From: Candidatus Woesearchaeota archaeon
GTDB lineage: Archaea; Nanobdellota; Nanobdellia; Woesearchaeales; JAGVYJ01
DNA: 7,552 nucleotides
Direction of reading: 5' to 3'
Assembly (NCBI GenBank): GCA_018303315.1
Contig: JAGVYJ010000030.1
Location: 1 to 7,552, forward strand
The notes under the pieces are model-generated. The model did no database searches. It saw only the letters and a program-made list of their open reading frames with translations, and was not told where the DNA came from. Both the position numbers and the translations under genes were made by a program. Positions 6,144 to 7,552 of this stretch are shown here, one piece after another (position 1 is the first letter of the stretch; each line of letters starts with the position of its first letter).

Positions 6144-6251
6144 TCACCCGAATAATACTCTGTCAGCGGTATTAAGGTTCTGCTCCATCTTCTCCAACCC
6201 TCCCTGAAGCAGTTCATATGCGCTGTCCTGTCTTGCTATCAGCTCAGCATC
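6144..6251 (-). other. Possible frameshifted C-terminal extension of the upstream coiled-coil gene
   Basis: Just before the stop at 6239-6241, the -1 frame opens and stays open for 35 codons to a TGA at 6144-6146, exactly at the next gene's start. It reads DAELIARQDSAYELLQ then GGLEKMEQNLNTADRVLFG. The product continues the coiled-coil character of the upstream C-terminus without a break. It has no ATG, GTG or TTG at its own start. A GGAGGG at 6198-6203 lies 9 nt before an internal ATG at 6188, which could give only a 14-codon ORF. No classic slippery heptamer is seen. Confidence 0.5.
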
Positions 6252-6703
6252 TCGTCCTGCTTCAGGGCATCCTCTTCCCGTGTGAGCTGGTCAATCCTGC
6301 CGACAATCATCCTGCAGTGCTCTTCCTCGAGGAAGACTTCCCCTGTCTGCCTCGCAGGCTGCACCTCAGCAGGCTTCTGCTCAGGGGCTGGCTCTGTCCT
6401 GAATGCAGGTTTTGCCTGCTCAAAATGCTGAACAGGCCTGGCTTCCCTGGCTGGTTCCCGCATAAGCGCATCAAATTCAGGCAATGGGCTGGGCTCAGCA
6501 ACTTCCTGCCTTATGCTCACCCCTGGCCATGCCGGAGGCACCGGCGGACCTGAAATAGAAGGCAGCATTTCCATGTCCTCTTTTGCTCCAGCGCTCTCAA
6601 GGCTCGGCAGATCAGAGCCGAAATCAGGAACATCTGATGCCTTTGCAAACTCAAAGGTTTCCTTGTCCTTTTTCCCTTTTTTTAGAAATCCGAACAAATC
6701 CAT
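6239..6703 (-). CDS. Acidic, proline-rich protein with C-terminal coiled coil, unknown function (first gene of operon)
   Basis: As read, this is 154 residues and I do not recognise it. An N-terminal MDLFGFLKKGKKDKETFEF segment (amphipathic, basic, possibly membrane-associating) precedes a long low-complexity Pro/Glu/Ala region, about 22-122, that should be disordered. The C-terminus (about 123-151, containing EEEHCRMIVGRIDQLTREED) is helical. It stops abruptly inside that helix, and the helix appears to continue in the -1 frame to 6144, so the true gene may be 6144-6703 with one frameshift (natural, programmed or an assembly error). The ATG at 6703 is secure: an in-frame TAA lies 18 nt upstream. 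It heads a three-gene overlapping operon and is divergent from the THUMP methyltransferase gene. An anchor or scaffold for the two smaller coiled-coil proteins is a reasonable inference. Confidence 0.75.
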   Translation of the reverse strand: MDLFGFLKKGKKDKETFEFAKASDVPDFGSDLPSLESAGAKEDMEMLPSISGPPVPPAWPGVSIRQEVAEPSPLPEFDALMREPAREARPVQHFEQAKPAFRTEPAPEQKPAEVQPARQTGEVFLEEEHCRMIVGRIDQLTREEDALKQDEMLS

Positions 6704-6720
6704 CCCAACAATTGGAAGTT

Positions 6721-6733
6721 AGGCTGGAAGCCT
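6721..6733. repeat. Short perfect inverted repeat in the coiled-coil operon leader
   Basis: AGGCT and AGCCT flank a 3-base centre, 18-30 bp upstream of the ATG at 6703. If transcription starts at the upstream TATA box it lies at the very 5' end of the mRNA; otherwise it could be an operator. It is short enough to be chance. Confidence 0.35.
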
Positions 6734-6750
6734 ATTAAAGATTTTGGGAG

Positions 6751-6760
6751 TATTTTATAA
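6751..6760 (-). promoter_or_regulatory. Probable TATA box of the coiled-coil operon
   Basis: TTATAAAATA on the minus strand predicts a start near 6730 and a leader of about 27 nt. A weaker TTTAATA at 6735-6741 would give a leader of about 10 nt instead; I cannot decide between them. Confidence 0.55.
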
Positions 6761-6781
6761 TGGTGACATGCCCGGCAAAGG

Positions 6782-6790
6782 TTTATATAA
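6782..6790 (+). promoter_or_regulatory. TATA box of the THUMP methyltransferase gene
   Basis: TTTATATAA is centred about 26 bp upstream of the ATG at 6812, predicting a leaderless message. It resembles the PCNA box closely and is the best archaeal TATA match in the window. Confidence 0.8.
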
Positions 6791-6811
6791 CCCGAATCCA
6801 GCCAGTACTGC

Positions 6812-7552
6812 ATGAAAGCCCTTGCTATACTGCCTGAAGGACTGGAGCAGGTTGGAATCAACGAAGTAAGCAGGGTTATTGGAATCAGGGCCGAGGCAGT
6901 GCAGGGAGCTGTGCTTTTCGATGCCGAACTTAAGAAACTATGCGAGCTTGCATACAGAGGCCAGGCCTTCAGCAGGGTTGTTCTGCTTCTGGCAGATGCT
7001 CAAAGGCTTGACGAAATAAGCCTGTCAGGCCTTTCCAGATGGTTTTCCCCTGGCGACACTTTCTGCGTGGAATGCATCCATGTCGACTCATCAGCAACAT
7101 CCCTGGAAATAGTTCCTGCAGTGGCCGCTGCGGCAAAGGAAGACATGCCTTCGCTCAAATTGGACCTCAAGCAGCCAAAGCACACCCTTTTTGCATATGT
7201 AGCGAAAGACATCTGCTGGTCAGGAATCGACCTGTCAGGATTTGATCTTAGCAAAAGGGCCTACAGGATTTTTACCCACCCTGCCGGGCTTAAGGGCAAT
7301 GAGGCCTTTGCAGTGCTCAGCATGGCAGGCTGCAAGCCAGATTCAAGGCTGATAAACCTGCAGTGCAACGACGGCAGCATAGCTATAGAGGCAGCGCTGA
7401 TGCGCTCAGCAACATCACCTTTTTTTTATGAAAAGAAAAATTTCTCATTCGTAAGCCTTAAGGCAGCTGACAGCAAATGGTTTGAGCAATGGGACGCCCG
7501 AAGGACCGAAGCGCAAACTGTTTTTGCATTTGACTCCAGCATGAACTGGGTT
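6812..7552 (+). CDS. THUMP-domain RNA methyltransferase, N-terminal part (3' end outside window)
   Basis: The first 247 residues are present. Residues about 1-60 resemble the N-terminal ferredoxin-like region, about 60-140 a THUMP RNA-binding domain, and from about 145 a Rossmann methyltransferase begins. The hallmark link segment DLSKRAYRIFTHPAGLKGNE (145-164) matches the 'DLxKRGYR...HPAPLKE' region of archaeal THUMP methyltransferases such as the tRNA guanine-N2 enzymes (Trm14/TrmG10-like). Motif I, usually DPxCGSGT, reads NLQCNDGS at 182-189, followed by the normal IEAAL at 192-196. SAM binding may thus be altered or lost, or this is a divergent paralogue. The catalytic motif IV is beyond the window. 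The ATG at 6812 fits leaderless transcription. RNA substrate and modified base cannot be assigned. Confidence 0.85.
   Translation, partial: MKALAILPEGLEQVGINEVSRVIGIRAEAVQGAVLFDAELKKLCELAYRGQAFSRVVLLLADAQRLDEISLSGLSRWFSPGDTFCVECIHVDSSATSLEIVPAVAAAAKEDMPSLKLDLKQPKHTLFAYVAKDICWSGIDLSGFDLSKRAYRIFTHPAGLKGNEAFAVLSMAGCKPDSRLINLQCNDGSIAIEAALMRSATSPFFYEKKNFSFVSLKAADSKWFEQWDARRTEAQTVFAFDSSMNWV

Noticed and set aside
5948..6217. 89-codon minus-strand frame starting MNCFREGW
   Set aside because: It overlaps the second coiled-coil gene in another frame and has composition unlike a folded protein.
6218..6553. 111-codon plus-strand frame rich in Leu, Pro and Cys
   Set aside because: It is antisense to the first coiled-coil gene, whose start is fixed by an in-frame stop and a nearby promoter.

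Overview
The window is archaeal. The evidence is a PCNA sliding clamp of archaeal length, a short archaeal-type RNase J, TATA boxes about 25-30 bp upstream of start sites with leaderless starts behind two of them, and a tRNA-Leu gene split by archaeal-style introns with bulge-helix-bulge (BHB) splice sites. The intron outside the anticodon loop, together with unfamiliar small coiled-coil proteins, makes a DPANN-type lineage plausible. That placement is inference; no marker here fixes the taxon.

Layout, left to right. (1) 3-1010 (+): C-terminal half of a multi-spanning membrane protein, probably a GT-C glycosyltransferase; its 5' end is outside the window. (2) 979-1725 (-): PCNA, with its own TATA box and Shine-Dalgarno site, converging on and overlapping the membrane-protein gene. 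(3) 1787-3727 (-): a unit reading tRNA-Leu(CAA), then a MazG-like nucleotide pyrophosphohydrolase, then RNase J. The two protein genes overlap by ATGA, and the tRNA ends 16 nt before the first. (4) 3728-3824: a divergent promoter region with one TATA box per direction. (5) 3825-5583 (+): a visibly AT-richer two-gene cassette, a DUF2157 membrane protein plus a GDYXXLXY-domain protein, a pairing familiar from bacteria and probably acquired. (6) 5576-6703 (-): three small overlapping genes for coiled-coil proteins I do not recognise; the first may carry a frameshift. (7) 6704-6811: a second divergent promoter region. (8) 6812-7552 (+): 5' part of a leaderless THUMP-domain RNA methyltransferase gene, cut by the window end.

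The core genes concern replication (PCNA), nucleotide-pool cleaning (MazG-like) and RNA maturation or turnover (RNase J, tRNA-Leu, THUMP methyltransferase). The most notable item is the tRNA-Leu(CAA) gene at 3494-3727. Besides a 48-nt intron at the usual 37/38 site it has a 100-nt intron inside the T-loop. Removing both gives an 86-nt class II tRNA with perfectly paired acceptor, anticodon and T stems. The coiled-coil operon is the best candidate for an undescribed protein system.

No stretch over 300 bases lacks a gene. The apparently empty 3478-3824 interval is the tRNA gene plus the divergent promoters. I see no insertion sequence, CRISPR array or rRNA.
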